Origin: Plasmopara viticola
Taxonomy: Eukaryota; Oomycota; Peronosporomycetes; Peronosporales; Peronosporaceae
NCBI GenBank assembly: GCA_001695595.3
Contig: MBPM02000011.1
Coordinates: forward strand, 310,001-374,000
Reading direction: 5' to 3'
DNA: 64,000 nucleotides
Position numbers and translations under genes: made by a program. Shown here piece by piece: positions 24,902 through 36,838 of the stretch; position 1 is the first letter of the stretch; each line of letters begins with the position of its first letter. Under the pieces are notes generated by a model, which did no database searches, had not been told where the DNA came from, and saw only the letters and a list, made by a program, of their open reading frames with translations.

Positions 24902-26581
24902 TTAAGCGCACAATTCATCCACGATTTGGTTTGACAAAATATGATGAGGATCAAGCTCAGCACGAGCTTTTTTAAATTTGTCAAGCGGATATCTTTTTTT
25001 TAGACGATCACGCATCTCTTGGCGTTCAGCAGCATCCTCAGGCCACTCAATCTTTGCCCAGTGCTCAGTTGCCCCAAACGGTTTCATAAAGTCTTGATAC
25101 ATGGCATAAAAGTCCACAAAGCGATTCTGAATGGCAGTGCGCACCTTCTTATCCGCTGTTGGCAAGTACAGGATGACACCAACCCACGAAAAGATCTGAT
25201 TGGGATTAGAGGACGACGCAGGGCTCATCAAGGACGTACTGCGAGCCGTCCAGCGCTGCTCGATCGGCGAGTGCGCGGGAATATTCTCCTCGTCAATGCG
25301 CTTATAAAGACTTTCCATGAAGTCAAGGTCCAACGTACCAGCTGTTGGAAAGGAGACTTCTTCTACGAGCTGCTGGCCACCGCAGTCAAAGCCGATAATG
25401 TCATCCGAGTACGCCACCCGGTAGCCTTCGCTGAGCTTCCAAAACTGCTTTTCCGCTTCATTCACACGAATGACGTGCTGCTTGTCGAGAGGATTGATCT
25501 CAAGCAACTTGTCACGCATCTTTGTAAAACTCCAGTCGAGATAATCTGGCTCGGGCTGACCGTGAGTCAGCTCCAGATACAGGTTACGAGGTGCTTTCAT
25601 GCGTACCTCATCGCTATATTGTATTGAGGGAAATCGCTTCTCGTCAAGCGGCTCGTCTTCATGAGCACGACGGCATTGTACCACCACCACAGCATCTGTA
25701 TACGGGATCCACATATAACGTAGGTGCTGAAACTCAACGAGCCAGCGGTTGTGGTTTTTACGGAGCTCGTCTAGTGTCATTACGGTAGTCTTCTCGATCA
25801 GCTTGTGCATGGGCACACACTGCAGCGTAACTTTAGTAACAATGCCGAGTGCGCCAAGACCACACTTGGCCAGCTTGAAGATCTCCGAGTTTTCCGTTGC
25901 ACTAAGGGTCATCTTGCCTTTGGCAGGGGTCACAATCTCCATCTCAACAATCTGATCGTCAATAGGGGGAATGTTTGCGCCGGTGCCATGACATCCAGCC
26001 TGGCAGATACCGCCTAATTGTTGCTCACGAATCGAGGCTACGTTCTGCATGGTCATACCATACGCGCGCAGCTCGTCTAGGAGATTTCCGACAATCATAC
26101 CGGCCTGAACCGTCACCTGAAGCATTTCTTTGTCTACCTTTAGGACTTTATCAAGCAAAGCCAGCGTCATGAGTGCCTCATTCGTGTTGCCCTTGCCGAC
26201 CAATCTGTCCGAAAACCCCAAGCCGTTAGGCGACACTCCAGCGCCCATGCATCGTAGCTTCTGTTTTTTCGCATGGTATGTCTGCAAGAGCTTCAGCACC
26301 TCATCCACCGTCTCGGGCACGTAAAAATTTTGGGGACGGCACTTGTGCGTGGCAGACCAGTTAACGAACTCGTGGTCGTCTTCGCTGAGCGCAGCACCCG
26401 AGAGCCCCACAGCAGTCATCGTCACGCCAGTCGCAGCAAGAGCTGCCGTCCACTTAAAGAAAATGGGCAAGGAGGTAGCGCATTGCGGACTAGCCACACA
26501 TGTAGAGTGCTGACCGGCTAAACGCACGGCACGCTGGGTGGTAGCGCGAGAGCACAGCAAGCGGCGAGCGTGTTTTAACAT
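24902..26581 (-). CDS. GLDH: L-galactono-1,4-lactone dehydrogenase (ascorbate synthesis)
   Basis: This FAD enzyme of the aldonolactone oxidase family makes the last step to ascorbate, in plants at the inner mitochondrial membrane with cytochrome c as acceptor. The single-exon ORF encodes 559 residues from the ATG at 26581. A longer reading begins with a GTG and is not used. The N terminus is Arg-rich without acids, followed by a hydrophobic span (FFKWTAALAATGVTMTAVGL) as in plant GLDH. The FAD/PCMH domain shows RCMGAGVSPNGLGFSDR and SIREQQLGGICQAGCHGTGA. The C-terminal half has the GLDH-type EQRWTARSTSLMSP active-site segment and ends in ARAELDPHHILSNQIVDEL. Length and motif order fit plant GLDH more closely than animal gulonolactone oxidase. 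It lies in tandem with the hydrolase upstream, 162 bases apart. Confidence 0.93.
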   Translation of the reverse strand: MLKHARRLLCSRATTQRAVRLAGQHSTCVASPQCATSLPIFFKWTAALAATGVTMTAVGLSGAALSEDDHEFVNWSATHKCRPQNFYVPETVDEVLKLLQTYHAKKQKLRCMGAGVSPNGLGFSDRLVGKGNTNEALMTLALLDKVLKVDKEMLQVTVQAGMIVGNLLDELRAYGMTMQNVASIREQQLGGICQAGCHGTGANIPPIDDQIVEMEIVTPAKGKMTLSATENSEIFKLAKCGLGALGIVTKVTLQCVPMHKLIEKTTVMTLDELRKNHNRWLVEFQHLRYMWIPYTDAVVVVQCRRAHEDEPLDEKRFPSIQYSDEVRMKAPRNLYLELTHGQPEPDYLDWSFTKMRDKLLEINPLDKQHVIRVNEAEKQFWKLSEGYRVAYSDDIIGFDCGGQQLVEEVSFPTAGTLDLDFMESLYKRIDEENIPAHSPIEQRWTARSTSLMSPASSSNPNQIFSWVGVILYLPTADKKVRTAIQNRFVDFYAMYQDFMKPFGATEHWAKIEWPEDAAERQEMRDRLKKRYPLDKFKKARAELDPHHILSNQIVDELCA

Positions 26582-26743
26582 ATTTTTTCTAAGTATTCTT
26601 TTATTCGAATACACATGATTTTTGTAAGGAAAGAAAGGTCGCGACTGCTTAAACGATGAATAAGCTATTACGCAAAGCTGTTGTGGATCAACAACACGAG
26701 AACTAGCAGAAGCATTCGAGCAGCGAATTTTGATGAAATGGCA

Positions 26744-27499
26744 CTACACCGGACAGTTGGTCTGAATAAACTTGACAGCAGCATGCCAAGCCTTCATCAC
26801 AGCCGTTTTAGTGGCGGGGTTGTTCATGTCGCCGCGGTGCACCCAGCCGTGATTTTGGTCGGCGAAGAGCAACACATCTGACTTACCACCAATATCGTCG
26901 CGAGCCTTTAGAATTTTGTGCACACTTCCTTCGGGCTTCAGGTAATCGGGGTCATCGCCGGCGGGCATGAGTAGCTGTGGCACCTTGACGGCTGCGGCAA
27001 GCTTGTCGACAGCCCCGTCTCCATTGAGCTTATTTTCAATGATCCACGAGGGGTGAAAGGACACATGACCAAGAACGATCGGATCAGCCTGCGTGGTCTG
27101 CGTAGCACCCACCCACGCTCCCCAGCACATGCCGTAGCTGACAATGCGCTCAGCACCCACCTCGTTTTTCAGGTAATTGACGGCATCTTGGATACGCGGC
27201 CCAAAGTGATCGGCGAAATTGAACTTTCTAAGCCATTCATCGAGACCAGTTAAGTCATTGCGGTAATCACCATCGGTAAGATCGACAAGCACCACAGTGT
27301 AACCAAGCTTTCCAAGCGTATCGGCATCGTTTTTGGTACGACCACTGTCCAGGCCGAAGATGTCGGGGTAGGCGATGATACCGGCTTTGGAGGTTGCGGG
27401 TCCTGTTACATAGACGTTGGTGTTACCAACCTTTTTCATCTTGCCAACATGGTCAGCCGCGTCGCGCGCGGGCTCTGCGGTCACGGGGCAGCAGCTCAT
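26744..27499 (-). CDS. Dienelactone hydrolase family protein
   Basis: The 251-residue single-exon protein is an alpha/beta hydrolase of the dienelactone hydrolase family. The nucleophile elbow is GMCWGAW (Cys125), with an acid at AGDD (Asp182 or Asp183) and His217 in QNHGW, the Cys-Asp-His triad of the family. The N-terminal IIAYPDIFGLDSGRTKNDAD segment, with a conserved Arg, is also typical. There is no signal peptide, so it is probably cytosolic. Substrates of eukaryotic members are poorly known; carboxymethylenebutenolidase-like activity is only inferred. It is upstream of GLDH on the same strand, and nothing in the sequence shows a functional link. Confidence 0.9.
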   Translation of the reverse strand: MSCCPVTAEPARDAADHVGKMKKVGNTNVYVTGPATSKAGIIAYPDIFGLDSGRTKNDADTLGKLGYTVVLVDLTDGDYRNDLTGLDEWLRKFNFADHFGPRIQDAVNYLKNEVGAERIVSYGMCWGAWVGATQTTQADPIVLGHVSFHPSWIIENKLNGDGAVDKLAAAVKVPQLLMPAGDDPDYLKPEGSVHKILKARDDIGGKSDVLLFADQNHGWVHRGDMNNPATKTAVMKAWHAAVKFIQTNCPV

Positions 27500-27979
27500 C
27501 TATGAACGTTACTAGAACTTGGAGGCAACTTTAGGAATGAAGACATATGAATGCCACGAGTAAGTCTCGAGTCTGATATGCTTTTCTAGAATACGAAATG
27601 GACCGTGCGTACGGTGTACGGCCCGGTTCATAATAATGGGACCGACATTTTATACTGTCGCAGCATACGATGACCGCAAGCAGTGGAAGTTACGGAAGGA
27701 GTGACAGCAAGTACTACAAAAGCAATGAGATCACAGCGGCCAAGAGGCCTCGAGCCCATTAAGTGTCTTGCAGGGTGCATGAGCGTCTTAAGGCATCCCA
27801 GGAATGACAGGAGAGAAAAAAGGCTCAAGGGACACGAGCCTAGCCTTTTTAATTTGACTAGGCGTTGAATTGCCAAGTCCTGCACCAAAGACCTTCTCAC
27901 GAAAGTGCCGGCGGTCTCGCCGGCAACGTATCTCAGGGTGAAACGGTGCGGGTATGCAGACGCGACTATTAATTTAGAA

Positions 27980-28340
27980 TGGCGCAGGCATCGCAGCCGG
28001 TGCTTCCTCTGCACTTCGTGTCGCCGCAGATGTACCGCCCACCGGTGCCTTACCAATAACTCTGCAGTAGTTGGACCAATAGCCACGAAGTTGTGCCAAG
28101 TCTGTCCTTTGATATCACTTGTTCCATCAGGTTGGGGCAGATGACGTTACCATCAACATCGATACATGTGTTGACCCCTGTACCCTTCTTCGACTGTGCT
28201 GATCCACTGTGCACAGGCCAGGTTGCGCGCACCTCGTGCGTAAGCAGAGTTCCCGAAGCGAGCCCTAGGTCATTTGCACAACCATGTCATAGTCGAAGCG
28301 CTCAAATTTTCAATAAATTGTCGACGAGCGCAGCCTCGCT
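27980..28340 (-). pseudogene. Possible relic of uroporphyrinogen-III synthase
   Basis: On the minus strand, pieces in different frames read FDYDMVV near 28290 and QTWHNFVAIGPTTAELL near 28105-28050, followed after a frame change by GKAPVGGTSAATRSAEEAP. The IGPTTAELL segment, preceded by a short beta strand, is characteristic of the C-terminal half of HemD-type uroporphyrinogen-III synthases, a haem pathway enzyme. Stops and frame changes interrupt everything, so no protein can be made. The assignment rests mainly on one motif and is tentative. Confidence 0.38.
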
Positions 28341-29014
28341 TTCCGTCAACGTAAACATCAACACATAGTTCGGACTCTTCCTACTGCGCGCGTGTGCGCG
28401 CACGGTCTAAATGTCAATTAATGTCTCAGCATTAAACACTGCTGGCCCTCTCTCATCGATGGCCGCAACGACGGACGGTATGCAAGTTCTTCCTCTTTGA
28501 CTCCGGCAGCCCGTATGATCCGCGTATTACGCACGCTGCAGTTGAATATCCAAACCTTAGCTCCCACGCTTGGCCATCTAAAGCTTACCGCCATCCGAAA
28601 TCCCACGAGTATCGGTGTCATTCACCAGGTGACGGCTCAAGAGCTTGTGCTTTTTTATGAATAAGTCTTCGCCCATAAGTACAAATTCTGCGCACCAAAT
28701 TTGGAGCTTGAATGACGTACTTCACTTGCGGTTACCTACTTGAACGCAATCCACGTCGTTTACAACATCACGCCTTAATTGTTTGCCAAGCAACTCAATC
28801 TTACATGACTTAGCAAAATGTGCCGGCGCGTTTGCTTAGCACAGTTAGCTTTTCATGCACGGTCCAGCTTTAAATCATCATACCACAATCGGCTATAAGA
28901 CGATATTGTCCAGGACATGCACCGCACGCTCCGATGACAAACTTTTAAATAAAAGTAGTGCGCGATGAAGCTCTTCTTAACGCTCTTTGGTGCTCCACGC
29001 TCTCCGTTGACGTA

Positions 29015-29096
29015 GTATATTTCGCAAATGTATACATCACCTGCTGCATGGCGTGGTATATGTCGCAAACGTATACATCACCTGCAGCATGGCGTG
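29015..29096. repeat. Tandem duplication of 41 bases
   Basis: Units 29015-29055 and 29056-29096 start GTATAT(T/G)TCGCAAA and end GCATGGCGTG. They differ at only three positions, so the duplication is fairly recent. Confidence 0.85.
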
Positions 29097-29941
29097 GTTC
29101 AGTCTTTGACTCATCTCGTACCATCATTTTGCTTGCAAGTTATAGTGTCATTTTGCCATACCATGGCCCAGAATATCCAATTTTAAATCACTCGCAAATT
29201 CACGATGCGCTTTGTCTAGTACAAGAAAGCCCCTTCCTAAACCAAGATTAAGCTCCTTTCTTGCCCTCGAAAGGACGGATGCCAAGTTTGCGCTGCCGTG
29301 TGTTCGGCAAGTGCGCAAGATCTTGTCCGAAGGGTGTTGGGTCATATAACAACGACTAAGCCAACTTATAAAAAGGCTGCTTTGACCTTACATCTGTATG
29401 CTATCAACAGATATGGTCGGTGGTAGAGATCCGCAACTTGCCGACTCGATGTTGGCTTCAGTGTCGTAAGCATGTCCTAATGGGAGATTTAGAGCAAATG
29501 ACGACCGTCAATCCGATCGATTGAACTGCCGCTGTGCGGGAAGTTAACCCAATGCGGATCACCCGCGAAGAATGATAACTTCTACGGTGACTAAAGGCCC
29601 CAAGTGCAATGTAGTCGTTATGATCGCCTGTCAAGATGCTTGACTCACAACAGTGTCGTCCTTGGTAGGCGCATGGATAGACGGACTCAAGACAATCGCG
29701 CCCGGATGGTATGTCATTTAGATACATGATTGGCTTACATTTAGCTAGTAGCTACCAAAATTTGTTGAATATACTTACTTTTGCAATTTACAAACACCAC
29801 AACAATTGCTGGCACCTGCTGGTCTACCATCGGCTTGGTCATCGGTCTTCGTCTTTCAGTTTCCGGCTGGTCCTTCTCTTTTTTGCTGGAGTTGACGGCG
29901 TATTACGTCTCGCAGTGGGTCTCTCTCATAATTAAAAGAGT

Positions 29942-30375
29942 TTGAGAATAGACACTTTCGTGGGTTTAATAGCAATAGCGACTGCGTGCTCCTTGATTGT
30001 CGTCGGCATTAGCGGATTGTGTAAAGTCTTGACGCCTGATTACACTAACACTTCAAGCCATTTGACTCTGTCATCTAGTAAATACCTACGGAGAACAGAT
30101 GGAAATCGGATAGGTCGCTCAGTTGCATGGGAGAGTGAACGCAGGGTTTGACTCTAAATTTGGTGAGTGATGGCGGTGAAGCTAGAATGGATGAAGCAGC
30201 AAAAGATCTCGGAGACAACGTCAAGTCGCCTTGGTGCATCAACGAGATCCTACGCAAGGAAGTGTCGAAGCAAAAGAAGTGCGTCCCAGAATTGACAAGC
30301 AAACTGAATAGCTCTCTTCGCGAAGTTGAAGTTCTATTCGATGAAGAAACAAATCCTTTTCCAAACTTTTTGTAG
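29942..30375 (+). pseudogene. Broken RxLR-effector-like gene
   Basis: The first frame (29942-30151) encodes a hydrophobic secretion-signal-like stretch (residues 5-26). It then has KYLRR at residues 47-51 and ESERR at 64-68, matching the order and spacing of RxLR and EER motifs in oomycete secreted effectors. The position of the expected start ATG holds TTG. The frame ends just after ESERR. A second frame (30148-30375) continues with about 74 charged helical residues ending at a TAG. One frameshift plus a lost start make it a pseudogene as it stands. Lys replaces the first Arg of the motif, so assignment to the family is an inference. The repeat-rich, gene-poor setting is typical of such effectors. 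Confidence 0.42.
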
Positions 30376-31200
30376 AATAATCAGCAATTCTTAGAATACC
30401 ACTACCAATTAACACCTCCTCACTTTATTACGATTGTTTATTTGCCATTCGGTTTTCGTGCACCGAAGCCAATCACATATGAGACTTGATGCACAGATGA
30501 CCGCGCTGCTGGCGCGGCAGCAAGAGATGCTCGACAGGTTGTAGTGAGAGCGACCATCAACGGAGCTTAAGTAAGAAAGATTAAAATTGCCAGCGCACAG
30601 CGGTCGCTTCGACGAGACTGCGTACTTTCGTGGCGAAAGCTGTTTTGTTTTTTTGTCTAAAAATTAGTTTCGAGGACATTGGCAGTGTTGGGCGGTACGC
30701 TGCGCCGCGCTACAGCGCAATAGATCGCAAGACGACGTTATCTCATCGAGACTGCTGAGTATTTTCCTGTTGCGCTTCATTGCAATGTTATTCCGACAGA
30801 TTTGCAACAGTTTCTGCGAGATCAACTCAAGGCATTACAGCAGCGCGATTGCTGTAATTTGGCATATTTTATCTCGAGCATCGCCGAGACATGAAAAAAA
30901 ATGACAGGGTTGTCTACTTTCATAGAGGATTGCGACAACACACCAGAGGAGCAGTCTAGTACATACGCTGTGAGACATTGAAAGCCAAATTGTATGTGGC
31001 ACTGAATTACGATCACGCGTACCAGTGCAAAGACCAAAGTGAATTGCGGCGTTATAAAGAACCAATATGAAGTTATCCACGCAATGACTAGTCAGTGAGC
31101 AGATCTTGAGCCTATGGGGATCGCCAGTGTGTAAAGATTAAGCCGGGAAGAGTGCAGAAAGAGAAATTTGCGCTTCAGATGGAAGACTCAAATTAGCAAG

Positions 31201-32033
31201 ATGAGTGAGCCACAACGCGGTCAGAGACGTTCGATTAATAGCGTAGAAGAAGACGAAGTAGGCGACGATGCAGTAATTCCTTTCGACCGAAAGATAACGT
31301 GAAACGTGGAAAAGAGTCTAATAATGAAGACAGTGATTAGGAAATTGATGAAAAGCAAGTAAAAGTGCTCATCGACAGCGAATTAGACTGTTAATTATAA
31401 AATGGCGAGGAATTTTGACGAAGGGTTTTGAAGCGAGAAATGCTAAATTGACGGAAGTCAGCAGAATCAGCAAGTAAGAAAAGTGCAAGCGGATGTGGTT
31501 ATGGAAAGATACATGTTCAATGATCAAAACCTTATGGGATCGCACCAGATAAATGAGAAGCATGAAGTCATTCTAGAAAAACTATGGCAATTCGAGTTCC
31601 AGCCAAGTTTTAGTTGGAGAACGATCGAGATTTTATTTCCAGTATGCACGGACATGACTGAGGCGTCTGCTGCAAACTTGACAATGAAGATTCTAAAGGA
31701 CAGATATGAGTTCGCTTGGCAAATGAAGATAAACGTTTATAAAGAGGTGTACAAGGGATTATATTGGCAGTATATACAAAGGCGGTTCCGGAATTTGTTT
31801 GACCGGTGTTAACAGAATCCTCCGATGAGTTTTAAACATACTTCCGAATGAGTTTCGTTTGGAGCGTTCGGTGAACGTTAAGTTGCAAATCAGCGAGGAC
31901 GCCGAGCCAAGGCCAAAACAATTCATCGCTTTATGTAGACGAAACGAGATACATTGAAGACTTCATCGAGAAGAAATTGCGCAAAGTATGGATTGAAGAG
32001 TCAGATTTGCCGAGGGTAATAAATTATCTTTGA
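31201..32033 (+). pseudogene. Eroded coding region of unknown family
   Basis: An ATG at 31201 opens a charged stretch (MSEPQRGQRRSINSVEEDE). It passes through frame changes into the 110-codon frame 31483-31812 (rich in Trp, Phe and Lys) and then into a separate frame near 31935-32033 (YVDETRYIEDFIEKKLRKVW). The pieces look like one decayed gene on the plus strand. I do not recognise the family; a transposon-encoded protein is a reasonable guess. Stops and frameshifts rule out function. Confidence 0.35.
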
Positions 32034-33844
32034 GTACCTGAGAAGGATCCTTCCATCATCACGATACTAAAGCGTTTAAAATGGCTAAGGTCGGGTGATT
32101 TAAGATTCTCGTTTGCTGGGTAATCCATGCCAATGCATGAACTTCTAGACGCGTGCTCCGCAGACTTTACCTCCGCTTATCGATGAACCCTTCGACAAGA
32201 TGTAAGGGTGCTCAGTTTCTACTGTCCGGGATGACTTCACCTAGGATCGGCTTTGCCACGCAAGATATCAAGAGGGCGTTGACCAGGACGAACTTTGCTT
32301 TCAGATTACGTACCTTGAAACGCTAAAGCGCTACCCACAGATGCGGTTTCTCTGCCTCAAGCAATAAGGTGCGTGGAGATTGCGCTTTCCAAACGGAAAT
32401 CTATTTTATGGGCAACTTTTATGCGACACGGTCAAAGGCACTAGGCGCTAATTAGTAGTAACGAATGTTGCGGGCTGGTATGGCAGCATTCCTCTCACAT
32501 ACGAGGTAACAGTCACTGTCTTTCTGTGCGAATTCCTACGGGCGTGCCGGACGAAGGTGCTTCATGCACACTTGACCCATACCGAAAAGGCCGCGAAATT
32601 ACCATGAATGCCGAACATGATCTACTGGCATCACGAAAAGGGAAAGCCTCACAAATCATAAGTCCATCGAGGAGTCTAATCTCGGCTAAATAGATCTACG
32701 TGCTGTAGGCCAGCGTACGGGTATCCGTCAATACTTCACGTGTCACCTGTTTTAAGACTGAACGTTCTGTAAGCCGAAATCCCACGGCCAATTAGTCATC
32801 TGCCACGTCGCTGGGAAGCGGAAGCACTGAGCAGGCGCAAGTGGCCTGGTGGTGAAAAACCAAAGCGTGTTGAGCGACAAGCTGTTTCATTGAGCAACGA
32901 GTAATAGTTTTGTACAGCAGATCTATGCGCTTTAGATTATAAATAGACATGGATGTGGTGTTCATCACCAAAATTTTTAAAGAATAGAAGGGTAAAGTAC
33001 AAGATTGACCGATGTAGTACTGTGTTTTAAGACTATAGCTACCGAAGAAACTGTGTGAGCCCATTTATATTCTCGCCAAAAAGACAACGATAAGCATGGT
33101 CTGGGAATAAAAGTATTCGCACTTGTCGCCAACTTTCCGTGTTCTAACTAGTAAGTGGCATATATATGATAAAGCTGAGAAGTGCACCTAAAATCAATGG
33201 AATTGTTACTTTAAAAGCTTAATTTGGTGTACGCTGTATAGTGTCTCCAAATAGCAGGTGGATCCAAATGGAAAGGTAGGTTATCCTTTACAACAACGAC
33301 TAATACGCCTAGTAATGATATTGCGAATAAGTTGGTGATGATACAAGGGCTAATTAGCATCCCGGCGACATTTAACCGCTCAATCACACTACTGTTACAA
33401 TCATTTAAAGCCTTTACCATTACGTCTTTGGACAATATACGACTTTATATAAAGTCCTCGACAGCTTTATAAGCAAGTTATAAAGTTCTGGTAGACCCAG
33501 AGGAAATTAAACCCGTCTTGGCTTAGCCTACGCCACAACTCAAAATTAAATTTATAGAAGTAGTAAGGGCTAGCCGAACATTTGTACAAGTACAGTGCTG
33601 GCTATGCGCGCCCTGCAAAGCCTTTGTCCGATCTATTGGAAAAAGACCCTGGGTAATACTGCACTAGAACTCTTATAGTCGCATTTGTAGAACCTTCAGC
33701 AGGATCCAAATCAAGAATTATACCTAGACCTCGATACCGGCTCAGGCGTGCCACATGTCAACAGTTACACTCCTGTATTTTTAATGCCAAATATTGAGTT
33801 TCCATTTTTGGTAGATTTTTGCCCCTTGCTTGGAATTTTTTCGC

Positions 33845-33930
33845 GAATCCTGGATGAACTCACAACTTTTTAACGTGAATGGTGTTTTTTCACAGATCCT
33901 GAATGAACCCACATTTTTTTAAAGTGAATG
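33845..33930. repeat. Direct repeat, 37-base units
   Basis: Units at about 33845-33881 and 33894-33930 (period 49) share ATCCTG.ATGAAC.CACA followed by a T run and GTGAATG, with a few substitutions. Confidence 0.7.
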
Positions 33931-34902
33931 TTGGATCGCTCGCTGATACGTGTATCAAATATAAGATACTTTGTGGAATAGTCTAGAAGAGCTTATTAAA
34001 TTTTATCGAATAGCAACCACACGACTTGATTCTCGGCTCGCTCGCTCGAACGGCTCTGACACGACTATATGAATGCCATCGCTGTATCTATTTTACGGTA
34101 ATAGCACCTACTTATTTTTTTGCAAATACTTTGCAAATAAGATATTATGGTTTGCGCTATTGTTTGAAGAGACCTCGTCAATTTTCAAAATTTGACATTT
34201 GGCTGCCACAAACAGAGTTGTTTTGGTACAATCGGAAACACGAAGCTAGTGTGATGTGAATCTTTCAAGGCTACTGCCGTGACACAGCGACAGATTCAGC
34301 TGTCAATTGCATCAGCAGAAAACTAACGAGTAAGCCGTATAAGCATTCGCCAGGTTGCTTCACCACGCACTTAATCCACGGCGGACTTGATCGTAGTGTT
34401 AAGATGTTGGCGGTTAACTTTTGGACGCACGTCTACACTATGCGCAACGTTGCACAGATGGAAAGGTCCCAAAAAAACTATGTCTGTGTAAATCGGATCC
34501 AAACGCAACGCTAAAGATAGGCGTACTGGACGATGCCTTTGACAAGCTTTGCTCATAATAGAGATTTAGTGAGCCATGAGCAAGCGAAGAGTCATTGTCG
34601 CGCATACTAGACCGACTAAGATACGCTCTGTATTTGTATCTGCTGTCCGACATTCTAATCAGTTTCGAATGTAAACCTTTCAATTCTTTAGCTTAGACCG
34701 CACTCGTCGTGCACCTCTATCAAGTGGTGACGCTGAAGAAGGGTTTCATAATATTAATCCTGCAACAATCACGTCTAAGCCACTTCAAAATGACTTGGAG
34801 CACGAGATGGCAGTCTGTAAGACGCTGCCACTGATTCTCGTACAGCTGATCTATGGGTCTGAAAGGGCGGGTGTTTTCTCTGCAATCTTAAAAAGGACCA
34901 AT

Positions 34903-35053
34903 AGGTGGAGCAAATTCATGGGAAAGGTTAAGACGACGATCGAGGACAATCGTGCTCCAATTGTAGCGTAATCGGATTTCCTCCAGTAGGTAAAGCAAAT
35001 TCATGGGAAAGGTCAGGACGAAGATCGAGCACACTTGTACTCCGATTGTAGCG
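34903..35053. repeat. Diverged direct repeat, 66-base units
   Basis: Units 34903-34968 and 34988-35053 share GCAAATTCATGGGAAAGGT and end in ATTGTAGCG. Period is 85 bases, with roughly ten substitutions between units. Confidence 0.75.
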
Positions 35054-36838
35054 CACCTGCCTTGACTTTACGGCAGTGAAACCTAAACTATTGAAGTTTT
35101 AAACTTGCACGTCACAAGTTTACGTCTCGAGGTGCGCTGTCTCGGGATCGAACCCAGGTTTGTTTGAAGAAAGATAGCTTTGCCTTGACTATATGGGAAG
35201 AGAACTTATAGCTGGAGAGCGCCTTCAGATGCCTCAGAAGCTGAGCCTTCTACAAAGGCTTGATAATCGGATATATTTATCATGCTCTTCATGACATGGC
35301 TGTATGTTATGGAAAATCCAGCTCCGCGCTGAGTACGATTGATGTCCTTGCCGACAAGCTTTTTTGAAGGACAGACTATGACTCATAACGGCAGAAAGCT
35401 GTCTAATTTGTCCGCCACCAAATGAGTTCCAATCTAAAAGGTATTCTTGTAATCTTCATCGCAAACGAGTTGCTGAAGTCGAGCAGTTATCTCTTTGTTG
35501 GCGCCTACTGCTGCTCCATCGCTATGAGTAAGTAGATAGTCTGCGTCACTATATAATAAATCGAGTAGATCCAGTTCGAATCGTTGCTTTGTACGAAGAA
35601 TACCGAAAGTATACATACTTTTGGGCTTAAATTCGCCGTTATTCTGACCAAGAGAGTCTTTAAATTTTGATGGCCTCTTATGTCCAAATAAGCGGCGATT
35701 TTCCAAAGGAGCATCACACGTTCCCATATCTACAGAGTACCGACAGACTGTCCGAGTCTTCAATCTCCGACGTTATCCCTAGCTTGCCGGTAATGAATGG
35801 CAGCACGAGCACAATATATTTGTGTGCCTCGTTAGCAAGATAATGTATTCATCAACGTTTACGGCCAGTGTGAAGGAGAACAAATAGCAAACTGTTTACG
35901 AATGCGGTTGTGAAATACTTTTGGCCTTCCGGACACGATAGCGTCCTGCAGCTTACTGCAAAACCCTGGTAAATGCTGTAGCATTTATTGGGGACTGCTA
36001 CAGTCAAAATCAGAGCAGTCACAGGCAGATACTAAGACGAAAATAGATTAACCTCGTGTTATTGCGCAGAATTGCGCAGGGGATTCACATTCCCATTCGT
36101 AAGTCGGCAGCCTCGCTGAGATTGGATCCAACATATGCGGTTCACACATCTACGGGCCTTAAATCCTTCTATGTGAGATACCTTCAAGTTCCGCTGTCTC
36201 TTCGAAGCACGAATACAAGGAAGCTCGGAATGCCATTCGTCTTAGGCTCTAATCTGGGACCGTTTTTTTTCCTCTAAAAGTAGCTATCTGACTTCGCAAA
36301 ATGTTGGCTGAGAATCATCAAGATAAATGAAAGAAAATTTGGAATAATATGAAAGAAAGGATGTAAATTTCAGTATTGCTATACACAAAATACAACGTAG
36401 AGCATCGCTTCGTTGAACTCTGGAGAGACATCGGTCGGAGTACACACCTTCTGAGACGGTGTCAATGCACCCAACATTTTGTGTAGGATATTTTAGGAGG
36501 TGCTTTGATCCGAGCTTTAAGCGTTACACCCACACGCAGCAAATGTACTACTTGGAGGCTTGCACTGACCGGCCCACTGAGAGTTTATAACGGGCCAAAA
36601 TTGCTGCGTTGGAAATATGAAAAGGTGCTTGCAGTACAGTATCCGTGCGTTGGTACGCTCGCGGTTTGCGCATACTGAGTTTGTATGATTAAAGTACAAA
36701 GTACAAATTATACTGTAGAGTATAGTACTTTTGACGCTATGATAGTATCTACATTATAGAAAGGGCACTTTTGGCATTGCCAAGACAGCATCTATAATGG
36801 TAACGGTGTATACCACTCTTTGCGCCGGAGTCAAAACA

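Larger units (their letters stand above)
27500..36838. other. Gene-poor interval with relics and short repeats
   Basis: No intact gene is supported between the hydrolase and the HEAT-repeat gene. The parts I can name are listed separately: a UROS-like relic, an RxLR-like relic, an eroded coding region and three short tandem repeats. A 21-codon frame at 30481-30546 (MTALLARQQEMLDRL) resembles the start of a retroelement gag but ends at once. The minus frame 35434-35763 (109 codons) and plus frame 36056-36277 are unrecognised. Confidence 0.45.

Noticed and set aside
25019..25627. 202-codon plus-strand open frame
   Set aside because: Shadow of GLDH on the opposite strand; no domain and no independent support.
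26582..26614. GLDH start at 26614
   Set aside because: The codon is GTG; the ATG at 26581 gives a good mitochondrial leader.
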